Shown here: one piece after another, positions 37,092 to 46,054 of the stretch | How positions within the stretch are numbered: the first letter of the stretch is position 1 | Layout of the letters: every line of letters begins with the position of its first letter | Assembly (NCBI GenBank): GCA_963787285.1 | Contig: CAWBCM010000003.1 | Coordinates: forward strand, 198,595-262,594 | Direction: 5' to 3' | Length of the DNA stretch: 64,000 bases | Source of the DNA: JAHEJN01 sp963787285 | GTDB taxonomy: Bacteria > Actinomycetota > Acidimicrobiia > Acidimicrobiales > JAHEJN01 | Position numbers and translations under genes: made by a program | Notes under the pieces: model-generated | Told to the model about the DNA's origin: nothing | Databases searched by the model: none | What the model saw: the letters and a program-made list of their open reading frames with translations, nothing else

Positions 37092-37952
37092 TCAAGCGGG
37101 CGACGCGCGAGCCGCCGCCACCATCCGGTTGTAGGCGTGGTGCCATTGGGTCACCACCGTCGAGGGTTCGAAGAACTCGAGGGTGAGCCCCGTCGGTAGT
37201 CGCCAGTTCATGGCGTCGGCACGGTACAGGTGCTCCAGCCACGTTGCGTAGCCCTCGATCCACTCCTGATCCCAACTCGTGGCGTTCCCCGAGATCCTCG
37301 GGGCCAGGGGTGTGGCGATGTCGACCGCGAGCTGGTCACCGGCCCAAGTCGCCACCACCGGCACCGAATCGCACCCACTGGTGCGAGCCATGGCGGCGGC
37401 CGCCCCGCTGATCGCGACTCGCGTCCGCAGTATCTCGACCGGCCACCCCACCTCCCCACGACCCCCGTCGGGTGAGATCATCCCGACCCCGCCCGACCTG
37501 AGCGCCGTGTACATCCTCAAGAACTGGAGTCGGAGCACGTCGTCGACGGTCGCGTCGCCGTTGGCTACGGATCGGCGCTCGTCTGGGCGCCACTGCTCGG
37601 GATTGGCGGTCACGACCACGAGGTCGGGGCGGATCGACCTCAGGAGATCGGCGAGAACGAACCTCGGTCCGGCGTGGGCCGACACGATCAGCAGGCCGGA
37701 TGCGTCGGCGACGAGGTCGCCCAGCGACTGCCGTACCGAATCGGACACCCGCCGTTGCGACTCGCGCTCCGAGCCCGGCGTGTTGGCCCATCGCCTCGGC
37801 TCCTCGTTGCGGGCCACGCCCTCCTCGAGACGATCCCGCCAACGACGAAGGGAGCGTCCGGAGAGGCCGAGTGCGGCGGCGACCTCGGCCCGTAGGACAC
37901 CGGGAAATCGGTCGAGCCCCGACATCGGCGACCGAGACCGTCGTCGCCACAT
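37092..37952 (-). CDS. LpxL/HtrB-like acyltransferase (tentative)
   Basis: 286 residues. GVGMISPDGGRGEVGWPVEIL and the block AISGAAAAMARTSGCDSVPV look like the acyltransferase core of LABLAT proteins, and LEFFEPSTVVTQWHH is the tail. The usual H-x4-D/E motif is not clear (SAHAGPRFVLAD). ATG 37952 is 7 nt after the ACP stop, so the pair is cotranscribed, which fits acyl-ACP use. Assignment is uncertain. Confidence 0.45.
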   Translation of the reverse strand: MWRRRSRSPMSGLDRFPGVLRAEVAAALGLSGRSLRRWRDRLEEGVARNEEPRRWANTPGSERESQRRVSDSVRQSLGDLVADASGLLIVSAHAGPRFVLADLLRSIRPDLVVVTANPEQWRPDERRSVANGDATVDDVLRLQFLRMYTALRSGGVGMISPDGGRGEVGWPVEILRTRVAISGAAAAMARTSGCDSVPVVATWAGDQLAVDIATPLAPRISGNATSWDQEWIEGYATWLEHLYRADAMNWRLPTGLTLEFFEPSTVVTQWHHAYNRMVAAARASPA

Positions 37953-37959
37953 GCTCGAC

Positions 37960-38265
37960 TCAGTCGGTCGATCGGGCGACCATGCGGGCCAACGACCGAA
38001 CCGACGAGAAGTTCGTGAGCGCCACGTCGGCGGGCAGGACGTCGACGCCGAATCGTGTCGAGACCGCCTCGAGCACCTCGAGGAGTGCGATCGAATCGAT
38101 CTCGGCCTCCTTGCCGACGAGAACGGTGTCGGCACCGATCGGCCTCTCGATGCCGGTTCCGACGATCGAGCGCGTGAGCTGGATCAGGTCATCGAGAAGC
38201 GCCTCGCCCACGGGTACGTTCACCGGCGCAACGCTGGCGGCTCGCTGCGTCGGGGCGCCCGGCAT
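37960..38265 (-). CDS. Acyl carrier protein
   Basis: 101 residues. EAEIDSIALLEVLEAVSTRFGV carries the DS-I phosphopantetheine attachment site and helix II. The N-terminal part (about 1-20) is unusual. Start at ATG 38265; it sits directly ahead of the acyltransferase-like gene and divergent from DUF3291. Likely carries the acyl group for the downstream enzyme. Confidence 0.75.
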   Translation of the reverse strand: MPGAPTQRAASVAPVNVPVGEALLDDLIQLTRSIVGTGIERPIGADTVLVGKEAEIDSIALLEVLEAVSTRFGVDVLPADVALTNFSSVRSLARMVARSTD

Positions 38266-38280
38266 CGATCCGGTAGGTTC

Positions 38281-38751
38281 ATGGCGGTGACCCATCAGCT
38301 CGCGCAACTGAACGTCGGTCGGCTGAACCAGCCCCTCGACCACCAGGAAACGGCGGAGTTCGTCGCTGCTCTCGCTCCGATCAACTCCTTGGCCGAGGCG
38401 ACCCCGGGATTCGTGTGGCGGCTCCAGGGTGACGACGGCTCGTCCTCGAGCTACGTCGAGCTCCCCGACAACGCCGATCCGTTGCTGATCGTCAACTACT
38501 CGATCTGGGCCGACGTCGAGTCGCTTCACCACTTCATGTTCAAGAGCGGCCACGCCGTCTACCTGCGACGCCGCCGTGAATGGTTCGCGGCGATCAGCGA
38601 GGTGACCTCGGTGTGCTGGTGGATTCCGGCGGGCACGATCCCCGAGCTGTCCGAGGCCTACGCACGACTCCTCCGGCTCCGCTCCGATGGCCCCAGTGCC
38701 GATGCCTTCCCCCACAACCGACCCTTTGCTGCACCGATGGCGCCGGCATGA
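38281..38751 (+). CDS. DUF3291 domain protein
   Basis: 156 residues. LAQLNVGRLNQPLDHQETAEF, NSLAEATPGFVWRLQ and WADVESLHHFMFKSGHAVYLRRRREW match DUF3291, an ABM-like alpha+beta barrel. Function unknown. ATGA overlaps the GNAT gene. Another ABM-type protein is 530 nt downstream on the other strand. Confidence 0.8.
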   Translation: MAVTHQLAQLNVGRLNQPLDHQETAEFVAALAPINSLAEATPGFVWRLQGDDGSSSSYVELPDNADPLLIVNYSIWADVESLHHFMFKSGHAVYLRRRREWFAAISEVTSVCWWIPAGTIPELSEAYARLLRLRSDGPSADAFPHNRPFAAPMAPA

Positions 38752-39278
38752 GGCTTCGCCCGGTCGAGCACCGCGACATCGGCTGGCTCGTCACCATGGC
38801 CGGAGATCCGGTGCTGATCGGCGAGCACAACTGGCCGGGAACAGCCGGCGACGCCGCCGAGCGAACCCGGGAGATGACCGCCCGGCTCGACGCCGACGAG
38901 ATGAGCGGCGAGTGGAAGGGGACGATGATCGTCGAGCTCGACGACGGAACACCGATCGGTGACGTGTCCTGGCGGACCGAGAGGTGGGGCCCGTCCGAGC
39001 AGAGCCGCTGCCTGGCCTTCGGCATCGCTCTCCTACCCGAGCACCGGGGCAAGGGGCACGGCACCGAGGCGCAACGCCTGCTGGTCGGCCATCTCTTCGC
39101 CCATACCTCGACGCACCGCATCCAGACCGACACCGCGGCCGACAACCCCGCAGAGCAGCGAGCACTGGAGAAGATCGGCATGGTGCGCGAAGGGGTGATA
39201 CGCCAGGCCGAGTACCGCAACGGGCGGCACCACGACCATGTGCTGTACAGCATCCTGCGCCCCGAGTGGAGCGGCTGA
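38748..39278 (+). CDS. GNAT N-acetyltransferase (RimJ/RimL-type)
   Basis: 176 residues. LRPVEHRDIGWLVTMAGDP, GDVSWRTERWGPSEQSRCLAF and GIALLPEHRGKGHGTEAQR, the acetyl-CoA loop (R/Q-x-x-G-x-G). EKIGMVREGVIRQAEYRNGR is typical of the RimJ/L group. ATG 38748 overlaps the DUF3291 stop. Substrate unknown. Confidence 0.8.
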   Translation: MRLRPVEHRDIGWLVTMAGDPVLIGEHNWPGTAGDAAERTREMTARLDADEMSGEWKGTMIVELDDGTPIGDVSWRTERWGPSEQSRCLAFGIALLPEHRGKGHGTEAQRLLVGHLFAHTSTHRIQTDTAADNPAEQRALEKIGMVREGVIRQAEYRNGRHHDHVLYSILRPEWSG

Positions 39279-39283
39279 GTCGA

Positions 39284-40138
39284 TCAGCGACGGAGCCAGG
39301 AGGCGAGGGCCTGGGTCAGCCACGGCATGAGCACCCACGAAAGGATGGCCACGCCCACGATGTTGCTCAATGCAACACTGGGTACCAGCGCCAGGTCGGG
39401 GAGGAGCTCGCGCCGCAGCAGCGTGAGCACGAGCGCGGTGGGGAACAGGGCGAGCAGCACGACCGCGGCCTGCTTCCAGCGCTTCACCGGCGTCGACTCG
39501 GCGGTCCCGAACCAGCCGCCGAAACCGCCGACGACGTTGACGGTACGGCTGCCTTCGAGCAGGTCGTCGATGTCGGACAGGACCGAGCGCCGGGCATCGG
39601 ACCGCAACCAGTCGTCGAGCAGGGGTCGCGACGCGAACCCGAACACCACCACCGACTCGTCCTGCACCCCCTCGACCGGCTCGAACAGCTCACAGCGAAG
39701 AAACCCCGGGAACTCCTGCATTCGCAACACGAGTCGGTCGTACAAGACGGCGAACTGGTCCTGCGTTCCGGGTCGCAGGCCGAACGAGGCGACCGCCGTC
39801 ACCGGAGCGGCATCGGTCTCGGCCGCCATGGCCAGCACCTGTTCGCGCGCCGCGCCGTGGATGAGATCGGAACCCTCGGTCATGATCGCCAGACGCTCGG
39901 GGGACTCGAGCCACGCATCGAGATCGGCGCCCTGCGCGAACTGGTACACCACCACCCATTCGTCGGGATGTTGCGGGTCCGGGGGCTGGATGGTCGCACC
40001 GAGATGACCCGGGGCGCGGTCGGCGGCGGCGGTGAGTCGACGGAGCCACCTCTCGAAGTCGCGTTCGCGACCCTCGGCGGGCTGCCGGGCGACGACCACG
40101 GTTGGCAGGCTGCGGTCGGCGGAGCCGGTGGTCGACAT
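39284..40138 (-). CDS. Tandem ABM-domain protein with a C-terminal membrane anchor
   Basis: 284 residues. Two antibiotic-biosynthesis-monooxygenase folds: residues about 10-95 (VVARQPAEGRERDFERWL) and about 105-195 (FGLRPGTQDQFAVLYDRL). A short linker and two membrane helices follow (AAVVLLALFPTALVLTLL). The catalytic Asn-Trp pair of heme-degrading ABMs is not seen. ATG 40138 follows TACACT by 6 nt. Similar to actinobacterial ABM proteins, role unknown. Confidence 0.75.
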   Translation of the reverse strand: MSTTGSADRSLPTVVVARQPAEGRERDFERWLRRLTAAADRAPGHLGATIQPPDPQHPDEWVVVYQFAQGADLDAWLESPERLAIMTEGSDLIHGAAREQVLAMAAETDAAPVTAVASFGLRPGTQDQFAVLYDRLVLRMQEFPGFLRCELFEPVEGVQDESVVVFGFASRPLLDDWLRSDARRSVLSDIDDLLEGSRTVNVVGGFGGWFGTAESTPVKRWKQAAVVLLALFPTALVLTLLRRELLPDLALVPSVALSNIVGVAILSWVLMPWLTQALASWLRR

Positions 40139-40144
40139 GGTCGA

Positions 40145-40150
40145 AGTGTA
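40145..40150 (-). promoter_or_regulatory. -10 box TACACT for the ABM gene
   Basis: Ends 6 nt before ATG 40138 on the minus strand; leaderless spacing. Confidence 0.45.
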
Positions 40151-40178
40151 TGTGCGGTCCTACGGTTCCTCTGCCACG

Positions 40179-41822
40179 ATGACGTCGATGAGGACGTCCC
40201 CCGGCTGGTGGCGCGATGCCGTGATCTACCAGATCTACCCGCGCTCGTTCGCCGACGCCGACGGTGACGGCATCGGCGACCTACCCGGAGTCGTCAGCCG
40301 ACTGCCGCACCTCGCCGACCTCGGCGTCGACGCCATCTGGTTGTCGCCGTTCTACGTTTCCCCACAGCACGACGCCGGCTACGACGTCGCCGACTATCGG
40401 GCCGTCGACCCGGTCTTCGGCACCCTCGACGACGCCGATCGTCTCATCGAGGCGGCCCACACCCACGGACTCCGCATCATCGTCGACCTGGTCCCGAACC
40501 ACACGTCGTGGGACCATCCCTGGTTTCAGAGCGCCCTCCATCTGGGGCCCGACTCACCGGAGCGGGCCTTCTACCTCTTTCGGGAGGGCCAGGGCTCCGA
40601 CGGCGCCGATCCGCCCAACAACTGGCAGTCGGTCTTCGGAGGACCGGCCTGGACTCGAGTCACCGAGCCTGACGGCAGGCTCGGGGCCTGGTACCTCCAC
40701 ATGTACGACTCGAGCCAGCCCGATCTCGACTGGACCAACCCGGTGGTCCGGGCCGAGTTCGAGAGCATTCTGCGCTTCTGGCTCGACCGAGGGGTCGACG
40801 GATTTCGCGTCGACGTGGCCCACGGCCTGGTGAAGGCGGCCGATCTTCCCGACTGGGAGGCCGAGCCGGCGACCCGAACAAGGCCGCCGATGTGGGACCA
40901 GGACGGAGTGCACGAGATCTACCGAGCGTGGCGAGTGGTTCTCGACGAGTACGACCACCAGCCGATCCTGGTGGCCGAGGCGTGGGTCGAGCCCGCCGAG
41001 CGGTTGATGCGATACCTGCGACCCGACGAGATGCATCAGGCATTCAACTTCGAGTTCCTGTTCACGCCATGGGACGCCGCACGACTGCGAGCGTCGATCG
41101 ACCGCGTCCGCATCGCGGCCGCCGCTGTCGGGTCGGTTCCCACGTGGGTGTTGAGCAACCACGACGTCGTGCGTCACACCACTCGCCTCGTCATGCCTCC
41201 GCCGGACAGCCACATTCGCGGTATCGGCCCGAACGACCCGCAGCCCGATGAGGCCCACGGCCTTCGTCGGGGCCGGGCCGCGACCCTGTTGATGCTCGCG
41301 TTGCCCGGCGGCACCTATCTCTACCAAGGCGAGGAGCTGGGCCTGCCCGAGCACACCACGCTGCCCGACGAGATGCGCCAGGATCCCACCTTCGGTCGCA
41401 CGCACGGCGAGATGCTCGGCCGCGACGGGTGTCGCGTGCCGATGCCCTGGGAGGAACTGGCGCCGTCCTACGGCTTCAGCTCCACGTCGAACTCGTGGCT
41501 CCCCCAACCTCCGTCGTGGGCCCACTACGCCGCCGACATCCAGCGGGGCGTGGAGGACTCGACCCTCGAGATGTACCGGCGGGCCATTGCGCTCCGGGCG
41601 GCGCACGGGATGGGCGCCGGCGAGATCCGGTGGATCGAATCGCCCGAAGAAGGCCTACTTGTCTTCGACAACTCCGGCATCACGGTGATCGTGAACACCG
41701 GCACCGAGGCCGTCACGATGGGTGATCCAGGATCCGTGCTGTTGGCGAGTGGGCACATCGAGGTGGCCGCAGGCGACGACACGATGCTGATCCCGGGCGA
41801 CACCACGGTCTGGGCGACCTGA
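40179..41822 (+). CDS. Alpha-glucosidase, GH13
   Basis: 547 residues, no signal peptide, so cytoplasmic. DAVIYQIYPRSFADADGDG, VPNHTS (His98), GFRVDVAHG (nucleophile Asp202), ILVAEAWV (acid/base Glu257) and LSNHDVVRH (Asp319). Hydrolyses alpha-glucosides; oligo-1,6-glucosidase or trehalose-type specificity is not resolved. ATG 40179 was chosen; ATG 40188 also possible. Confidence 0.9.
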   Translation: MTSMRTSPGWWRDAVIYQIYPRSFADADGDGIGDLPGVVSRLPHLADLGVDAIWLSPFYVSPQHDAGYDVADYRAVDPVFGTLDDADRLIEAAHTHGLRIIVDLVPNHTSWDHPWFQSALHLGPDSPERAFYLFREGQGSDGADPPNNWQSVFGGPAWTRVTEPDGRLGAWYLHMYDSSQPDLDWTNPVVRAEFESILRFWLDRGVDGFRVDVAHGLVKAADLPDWEAEPATRTRPPMWDQDGVHEIYRAWRVVLDEYDHQPILVAEAWVEPAERLMRYLRPDEMHQAFNFEFLFTPWDAARLRASIDRVRIAAAAVGSVPTWVLSNHDVVRHTTRLVMPPPDSHIRGIGPNDPQPDEAHGLRRGRAATLLMLALPGGTYLYQGEELGLPEHTTLPDEMRQDPTFGRTHGEMLGRDGCRVPMPWEELAPSYGFSSTSNSWLPQPPSWAHYAADIQRGVEDSTLEMYRRAIALRAAHGMGAGEIRWIESPEEGLLVFDNSGITVIVNTGTEAVTMGDPGSVLLASGHIEVAAGDDTMLIPGDTTVWAT

Positions 41823-41853
41823 GCGGTCTCTGGGCCGTGGCAGGGGGCGAGGT

Positions 41854-41889
41854 TCGGGCGGGACCACCGGGCCGGGCGATCCCGCCCGA
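41854..41889. terminator. Bidirectional hairpin between convergent genes
   Basis: TCGGGCGGGA (41854-41863) pairs with TCCCGCCCGA (41880-41889), a 10-bp GC stem with a 16-nt loop, between the glucosidase stop and the spondin-like stop. No clear U-run on either side. Confidence 0.5.
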
Positions 41890-41907
41890 GCTCGAGCGAG
41901 ACCGGCG

Positions 41908-42633
41908 CTAGCCGACTCGTACGATCTCGACGTGGGCGACCGGGTCGTCCCATCCATGCACGTCCGGGAGCAGGTCGACCCCGCCGACGATGCCGGCGTG
42001 GTGGGTGATCACGCCATTCTCGGCCAGGACCGGATTCGACACTCCGGTGCCGGGATCGTCGCTCGACACACCGACCAGACCCTGGCAGGGGGGCACGATG
42101 TCGACGAAGTCCTCCGTGTTCATTTCGCTGCCGGCGTCGTAGGCCTGGGTGGTGACCTCGACCGACTCACCGATCCTCTTCGGCAATCTCAGAGTGTCGA
42201 CTCCCGTGAACCCATCGTTCGTGCAAATGAGCATCGACGCCCACGAGAGGTACTTTGCGCCTCGTTCGCCGGTCACGATCAAGGTCACCTCATCGGTGAA
42301 CATGCCCGAACCCGGCAGACCCGGGGGAACCAAGGGTGCGCCTGCGCTCGCCTGGGAAGCAACGTGCTTGTCGTCGGCCAACGCCGCCTCCAGCAGCCCG
42401 ATGTTGCCGTTCTCGGCGATGGCCACGATCTGTGGTGACGCCGCGTCGCCGACCTCGAAGACGCCGGTCGATGCCCGGTGCACCGCCACGACCGGCGGAG
42501 TGAGAGGTTGGCCCGACGTCAGATTCGTGATCGTCACTTCGTAGGTCGCGATCGGAGCGTCGGCCGACGCGTTGGCCGGCGCCAAGGCCAGAAGGGAGAG
42601 TGCACACGCGCAGAAGAACAGGAGCCGTTTCAT
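41908..42633 (-). CDS. Secreted spondin_N-like protein
   Basis: 241 residues. Signal peptide LLFFCACALSLLALAPANASA. Then ATYEVTITNLTSGQPLTPPVVAVH, AENGNIGLLEAAL and FTDEVTLIVTGERGAKYLSWASMLICTNDGF, the spondin N-terminal domain. Acid-rich surface-exposed end VHGWDDPVAHVEIVRVG. In bacteria such proteins are secreted with unknown function. AAGGTGA precedes the ATG. Confidence 0.75.
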   Translation of the reverse strand: MKRLLFFCACALSLLALAPANASADAPIATYEVTITNLTSGQPLTPPVVAVHRASTGVFEVGDAASPQIVAIAENGNIGLLEAALADDKHVASQASAGAPLVPPGLPGSGMFTDEVTLIVTGERGAKYLSWASMLICTNDGFTGVDTLRLPKRIGESVEVTTQAYDAGSEMNTEDFVDIVPPCQGLVGVSSDDPGTGVSNPVLAENGVITHHAGIVGGVDLLPDVHGWDDPVAHVEIVRVG

Positions 42634-42742
42634 GGAAGTTCACCTTCACTGTCGGGATCGGTAGACGTCGCAACCCCGGTCGGCCCCCCTTGATCGCGTC
42701 AGGTGTTGAACGACACCTGGCGTCGCGGAGTTCCCGAATTCC

Positions 42743-43537
42743 TCAGCCGAACGGGTCGGCGAAGGGATCCTCCGCCAGCCCACCGAAGGTCACTGCGGTC
42801 TCCGATCGTTGATCGAGCCATGCCCCGTATCCGTCGGCTTCGACCTGCTCGACCAGCTCGAGTCCACCCGACGCCTCGATACGGCCGTTGGCGAAGATGT
42901 GCACGAAGTCGGGCTTCAGCTCGTCGAACAACCGACGGAAGTGGGTGATGGCGAGCACCCCGAGACCGTGCTCGGATGTCGCGGCTTCGACCCGTTGGCT
43001 CACCATGCGCAGGGCATCGACGTCGAGACCCGAGTCGAGCTCGTCGAGCACGGCGATCTTGGGTTCGAGCACGCTCATCTGGAGCGTCTCGTTGCGTTTC
43101 TTCTCGCCGCCCGACAGATCGACGTTGAGGGCACGGTCGAGAAAGGCCTCGCCGAACCCGATACGGGTGGCTTCGGCCACCATGGCTGCGCCGACCAGCT
43201 CGGGATCGGCGCCACGAGCCGCGGCCGCGGATTCGAGCACGTCTCGGAGGGCGACGCCCGGCACCTCGATGGGGTGTTGGAGGGCGAGGAACAGGCCGGC
43301 GCGGGCTCGCTCGAAGGTCGACAGGGAGGTGAGTTCGACACCGTCGAGGGTGATCGAACCGGCGGTCGCGGTGAAGCCCGGGCGTCCCATCACCACGGCG
43401 GCCAACGTGCTCTTGCCCGAACCGTTCGGGCCCATGACGCCGTGGACCTCGCCCGACGACACCGTGAGATCGACCCCCTTGAGGATCTCGACGCCGCCGA
43501 CACTGGCCCACAAATTCTCGATCTGGAGCGTCGCCAT
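42743..43537 (-). CDS. sufC: SUF system ATPase SufC (copy 2)
   Basis: 264 residues. GVMGPNGSGKSTLAAVVMG, DLSGGEKKRNETLQM and AVLDELDSGLDVDALRM. The C-terminal tail is longer than copy 1 (about 30 residues after the usual end). ATG 43537 overlaps the Rieske stop by one nt, and it is the last gene of sufD-Rieske-sufC2. Two SufC copies could form different SufBCD complexes. Confidence 0.93.
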   Translation of the reverse strand: MATLQIENLWASVGGVEILKGVDLTVSSGEVHGVMGPNGSGKSTLAAVVMGRPGFTATAGSITLDGVELTSLSTFERARAGLFLALQHPIEVPGVALRDVLESAAAARGADPELVGAAMVAEATRIGFGEAFLDRALNVDLSGGEKKRNETLQMSVLEPKIAVLDELDSGLDVDALRMVSQRVEAATSEHGLGVLAITHFRRLFDELKPDFVHIFANGRIEASGGLELVEQVEADGYGAWLDQRSETAVTFGGLAEDPFADPFG

Positions 43538-43866
43538 CACGGCATCACCACCCAGATGTCGTTGCCGTCGACCTCCGTGTCGAACACGGGCACCGGCCGA
43601 ATGGCGGGCAGCGTCTCGGGTTCGCCCGTGTCCAGCGAGAAGGCCGCTCCGTGGCGAGGGCACTCGAGGGTGCAGTCGTCGACGTCGACTTCGCCCTCGG
43701 ACAGTGAGTAGTCGGCGTGGCTGCACGTGTCGCCGATGGCATGGATGCGGTCGCCGATGCGCACGAGGGCGATCGGGGTCTCACCGATGTCGACGCGGGT
43801 GGCCGACCCGTCGGCGAGGTCGTCGAGCGACGCGACCCGGAATCGTTGGCCGAGGTCGGCGCTCAT
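43537..43866 (-). CDS. Rieske-type [2Fe-2S] ferredoxin of the SUF operon
   Basis: 109 residues. CSHADYSLSEG supplies the C-x-H pair and LECPRHGAAFSL the C-x2-H pair, the 2Fe-2S ligands. Resembles the non-heme-oxygenase Rieske ferredoxins often found in actinobacterial suf clusters; could donate electrons during assembly or be a client. ATGA overlap with sufD. Confidence 0.88.
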   Translation of the reverse strand: MSADLGQRFRVASLDDLADGSATRVDIGETPIALVRIGDRIHAIGDTCSHADYSLSEGEVDVDDCTLECPRHGAAFSLDTGEPETLPAIRPVPVFDTEVDGNDIWVVMP

Positions 43867-45092
43867 GCGGGATCTCCCATGCTGAGGCGGCGTCGGATGT
43901 CGCGTCTGGCCGCGTCGGCCAATGGCGCCACCGACGAGGCCGAGATGATGTCGTCGAAGAATCCCGCAACGATGAGCTGGGTGGCGACGTCGTCGGGCAC
44001 GCCGCGGCTGGCGAGGTAGAAGAGCTGATCCTCGTCGACGGGGCCGACCGTGCTGGCGTGACTGCACTGGACGTCGTTGTTCTCGATCTCGAGATTGGGC
44101 ACCGACTCGGCCCATGCATCGGGCGACAGCGTGATGTTCCGGTTCGTCTGGGTGGCGTTCGAGCCGCGTGCGTCGGGATGGATGCGGATCATGCCCGTGT
44201 ACACCGCCAGGGAATGGTCGTCGACGGCGCCGCTGAACCGGAGATTCGAGGTGGTGTCGCGGCCGACATGATCGACGAAGACCCGGTAGTCGCGTGCCTG
44301 GACGCCCGAGCCGAAGTACGCGCCGTTGTAGGTGATGGCCGATCCTCGTCCGGCGAGCGTGCAATCGAGTCGATGGCGGGCGAAGCCGCCACCGAGCCCG
44401 GCCGTCCAGCCGACGAAGGTTCCCTGGTTTCCCACCGTGGCACTGATGCGGCCGAGGCAGGTGACCTCGCGGGTGAAGTCCTGGAGCTCGACCAAGGTCA
44501 CCCGAGCCGCCGATGCGGCCCGGACCTCTATGCGCGGCACGGACAGCGCCGTGACGTCGGCCGAGTGGTGAACCACCACGACGGTGACCTCGGCGTCGGC
44601 TTCGGCCTCGATGATCACGTGCGGGAACGACGCGCCCGCGGCGGTGACGAGGTTGGAGATCACGACCGGTTGCGTCACGGTGGCGCCGGCGGCGACGGAG
44701 ACGATCGTGGGGCTCGGCGCCATCGCGGCCCCGAGGAGGCTGAACGCCGCGTCGGGCAGTTCGCCGAGCTGGGCGGCGGTGGCCTCGGCGATGGCGACCT
44801 GGTCGGATGCGTCGGTGTGGACCACGAAACCGTCGACGATCGCGATGCGGGCCGCCGCCTCGACAGCGTCGGCCAGTTCCACCGGCGTCGCCGGTCCTGG
44901 CGTGACCGCGGGTGGATAGGCGGCCACATCGAGCTTGCCGATGGGGCTGTAGCGCCACTCCTCGGCCTCGGTGGTCGGCCACGGCGTCTCGGCCAGCACG
45001 GCGGCCGCGGCGTGACGACGTTCGATCAGCCCCGCACTACCGGGCAGCGCGTCGATGGTCTCGTTCGTGAAAGGGAGGGGGGTCAGCGTCAT
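43863..45092 (-). CDS. sufD: SufD scaffold protein
   Basis: 409 residues, a right-handed beta-helix protein. NLEIENNDVQCSHASTVGPV and LFYLASRGVPDDVATQLIV are the SufB/SufD C-terminal blocks; SHASTVG holds the conserved His/Cys region. Forms the SufBC2D complex. Preceded by SUF operator copy 2. First gene of sufD-Rieske-sufC2. Confidence 0.93.
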   Translation of the reverse strand: MTLTPLPFTNETIDALPGSAGLIERRHAAAAVLAETPWPTTEAEEWRYSPIGKLDVAAYPPAVTPGPATPVELADAVEAAARIAIVDGFVVHTDASDQVAIAEATAAQLGELPDAAFSLLGAAMAPSPTIVSVAAGATVTQPVVISNLVTAAGASFPHVIIEAEADAEVTVVVVHHSADVTALSVPRIEVRAASAARVTLVELQDFTREVTCLGRISATVGNQGTFVGWTAGLGGGFARHRLDCTLAGRGSAITYNGAYFGSGVQARDYRVFVDHVGRDTTSNLRFSGAVDDHSLAVYTGMIRIHPDARGSNATQTNRNITLSPDAWAESVPNLEIENNDVQCSHASTVGPVDEDQLFYLASRGVPDDVATQLIVAGFFDDIISASSVAPLADAARRDIRRRLSMGDPA

Positions 45093-45114
45093 GCTCTCGT
45101 ACCGGTCGAATTAG

Positions 45115-45130
45115 CACTGTCAGCGTAGTG
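45115..45130. promoter_or_regulatory. SUF operator copy 2 (sufD)
   Basis: CACTGTCAGCGTAGTG, a 16-bp inverted repeat with a flanking TTAG that is shared with copy 3. On the minus strand it lies between TTGTCA and CTAATT, so binding would cover the promoter. Confidence 0.65.
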
Positions 45131-45200
45131 ACAATTCGCGGAATCGCCTCAGGTCATCGGCCGGTGCACAGTGGACGACGGCGCGCCGTCAGGGACCGGC

Positions 45201-45983
45201 CTACTCGTAGCCGAAGCTCTCGAAGTCACTGCGGAAGTGCTCCTCGACAAGAGTCCTGGTGCGCCGGTCGGTGTAGTAACGCCCGAAGTCCTCTCGTTCG
45301 GAGCGGCGATGGTGTGGTAGCGAATCCCGGACGCCCAGACGCCGGGACAGCACGGCCAGCAGATCGGGCATGTCCTCGAACTTGGCGACGTGGTCCACGA
45401 GTGAGCTGCCGTCGCCTCGTTGGACCCACACCGTCTGCGGATTGCAGTTGGTCAGCCGGCGGGGATCGTTGTTGAACAGCCCGACGGATCCCACCGAACC
45501 GTCGTTGAGCAGTCGTGCGAACACCGGAAACGAACAGTTCTCCGGCAAGGCTCCGTGTCGGCGATTGTGCTCGTACAGAGAGATCGCCCGGTCCAACGGA
45601 TGCCGCACGACGCAGAACTTGAAGGCGGATCGGTCGTAGGCCGTCGTCACCAGTCCGGCATCGACGAGTGCTCCGTAGTGAACGTGGCCGAAGGTCGCGA
45701 TCCCCGCCTGGGGGAAGGCCAGAGAGATGTCCTCGACGGTCTTGTACTTCTGGCAACCGACACCCTCGAGTAGCCGGAACAGACTGGTGCCGGCCGTCTT
45801 CGGTATCCAGATGAACACGCAGTTCGGCTGGTGGCGAACCGAAATCGAGTTGCGCATGCGACGGAATCCCGAGGCCAACGCACCGTCTCGGGCGGCCCGG
45901 CGGGCCAGCCGTTTCACCTGCTCCAGATTCCGGCCGGCAAGGGCTCTCCGATTGGTCGCAGCGATGCGGGTCAGCTCGGACAC
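45201..45983 (-). CDS. Sulfotransferase, Sulfotransfer_2 family
   Basis: 260 residues. PNCVFIWIPKTAGTSLFRLLEG (PKTAGTS, about 61-67) is the canonical phosphosulfate loop and FKFCVVRHPLDRAISLYEHN the 3'-phosphate site, the most complete pair in the window. GTG 45983 follows TAACAT by 7 nt. It sits between sufD and the SUF Cys-protein, splitting a suf cluster. Acceptor unknown; carbohydrate likely. Confidence 0.85.
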   Translation of the reverse strand: MSELTRIAATNRRALAGRNLEQVKRLARRAARDGALASGFRRMRNSISVRHQPNCVFIWIPKTAGTSLFRLLEGVGCQKYKTVEDISLAFPQAGIATFGHVHYGALVDAGLVTTAYDRSAFKFCVVRHPLDRAISLYEHNRRHGALPENCSFPVFARLLNDGSVGSVGLFNNDPRRLTNCNPQTVWVQRGDGSSLVDHVAKFEDMPDLLAVLSRRLGVRDSLPHHRRSEREDFGRYYTDRRTRTLVEEHFRSDFESFGYE

Positions 45984-45990
45984 TGCGCCG

Positions 45991-45996
45991 ATGTTA
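45991..45996 (-). promoter_or_regulatory. -10 box TAACAT for the sulfotransferase
   Basis: Ends 7 nt before GTG 45983 on the minus strand; leaderless spacing. Confidence 0.5.
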
Positions 45997-46054
45997 GTGG
46001 CCCGGACCCCACCGCTCTGCCATCCCCGGCACCGAGGACGGCCCCCGCTGTGGG

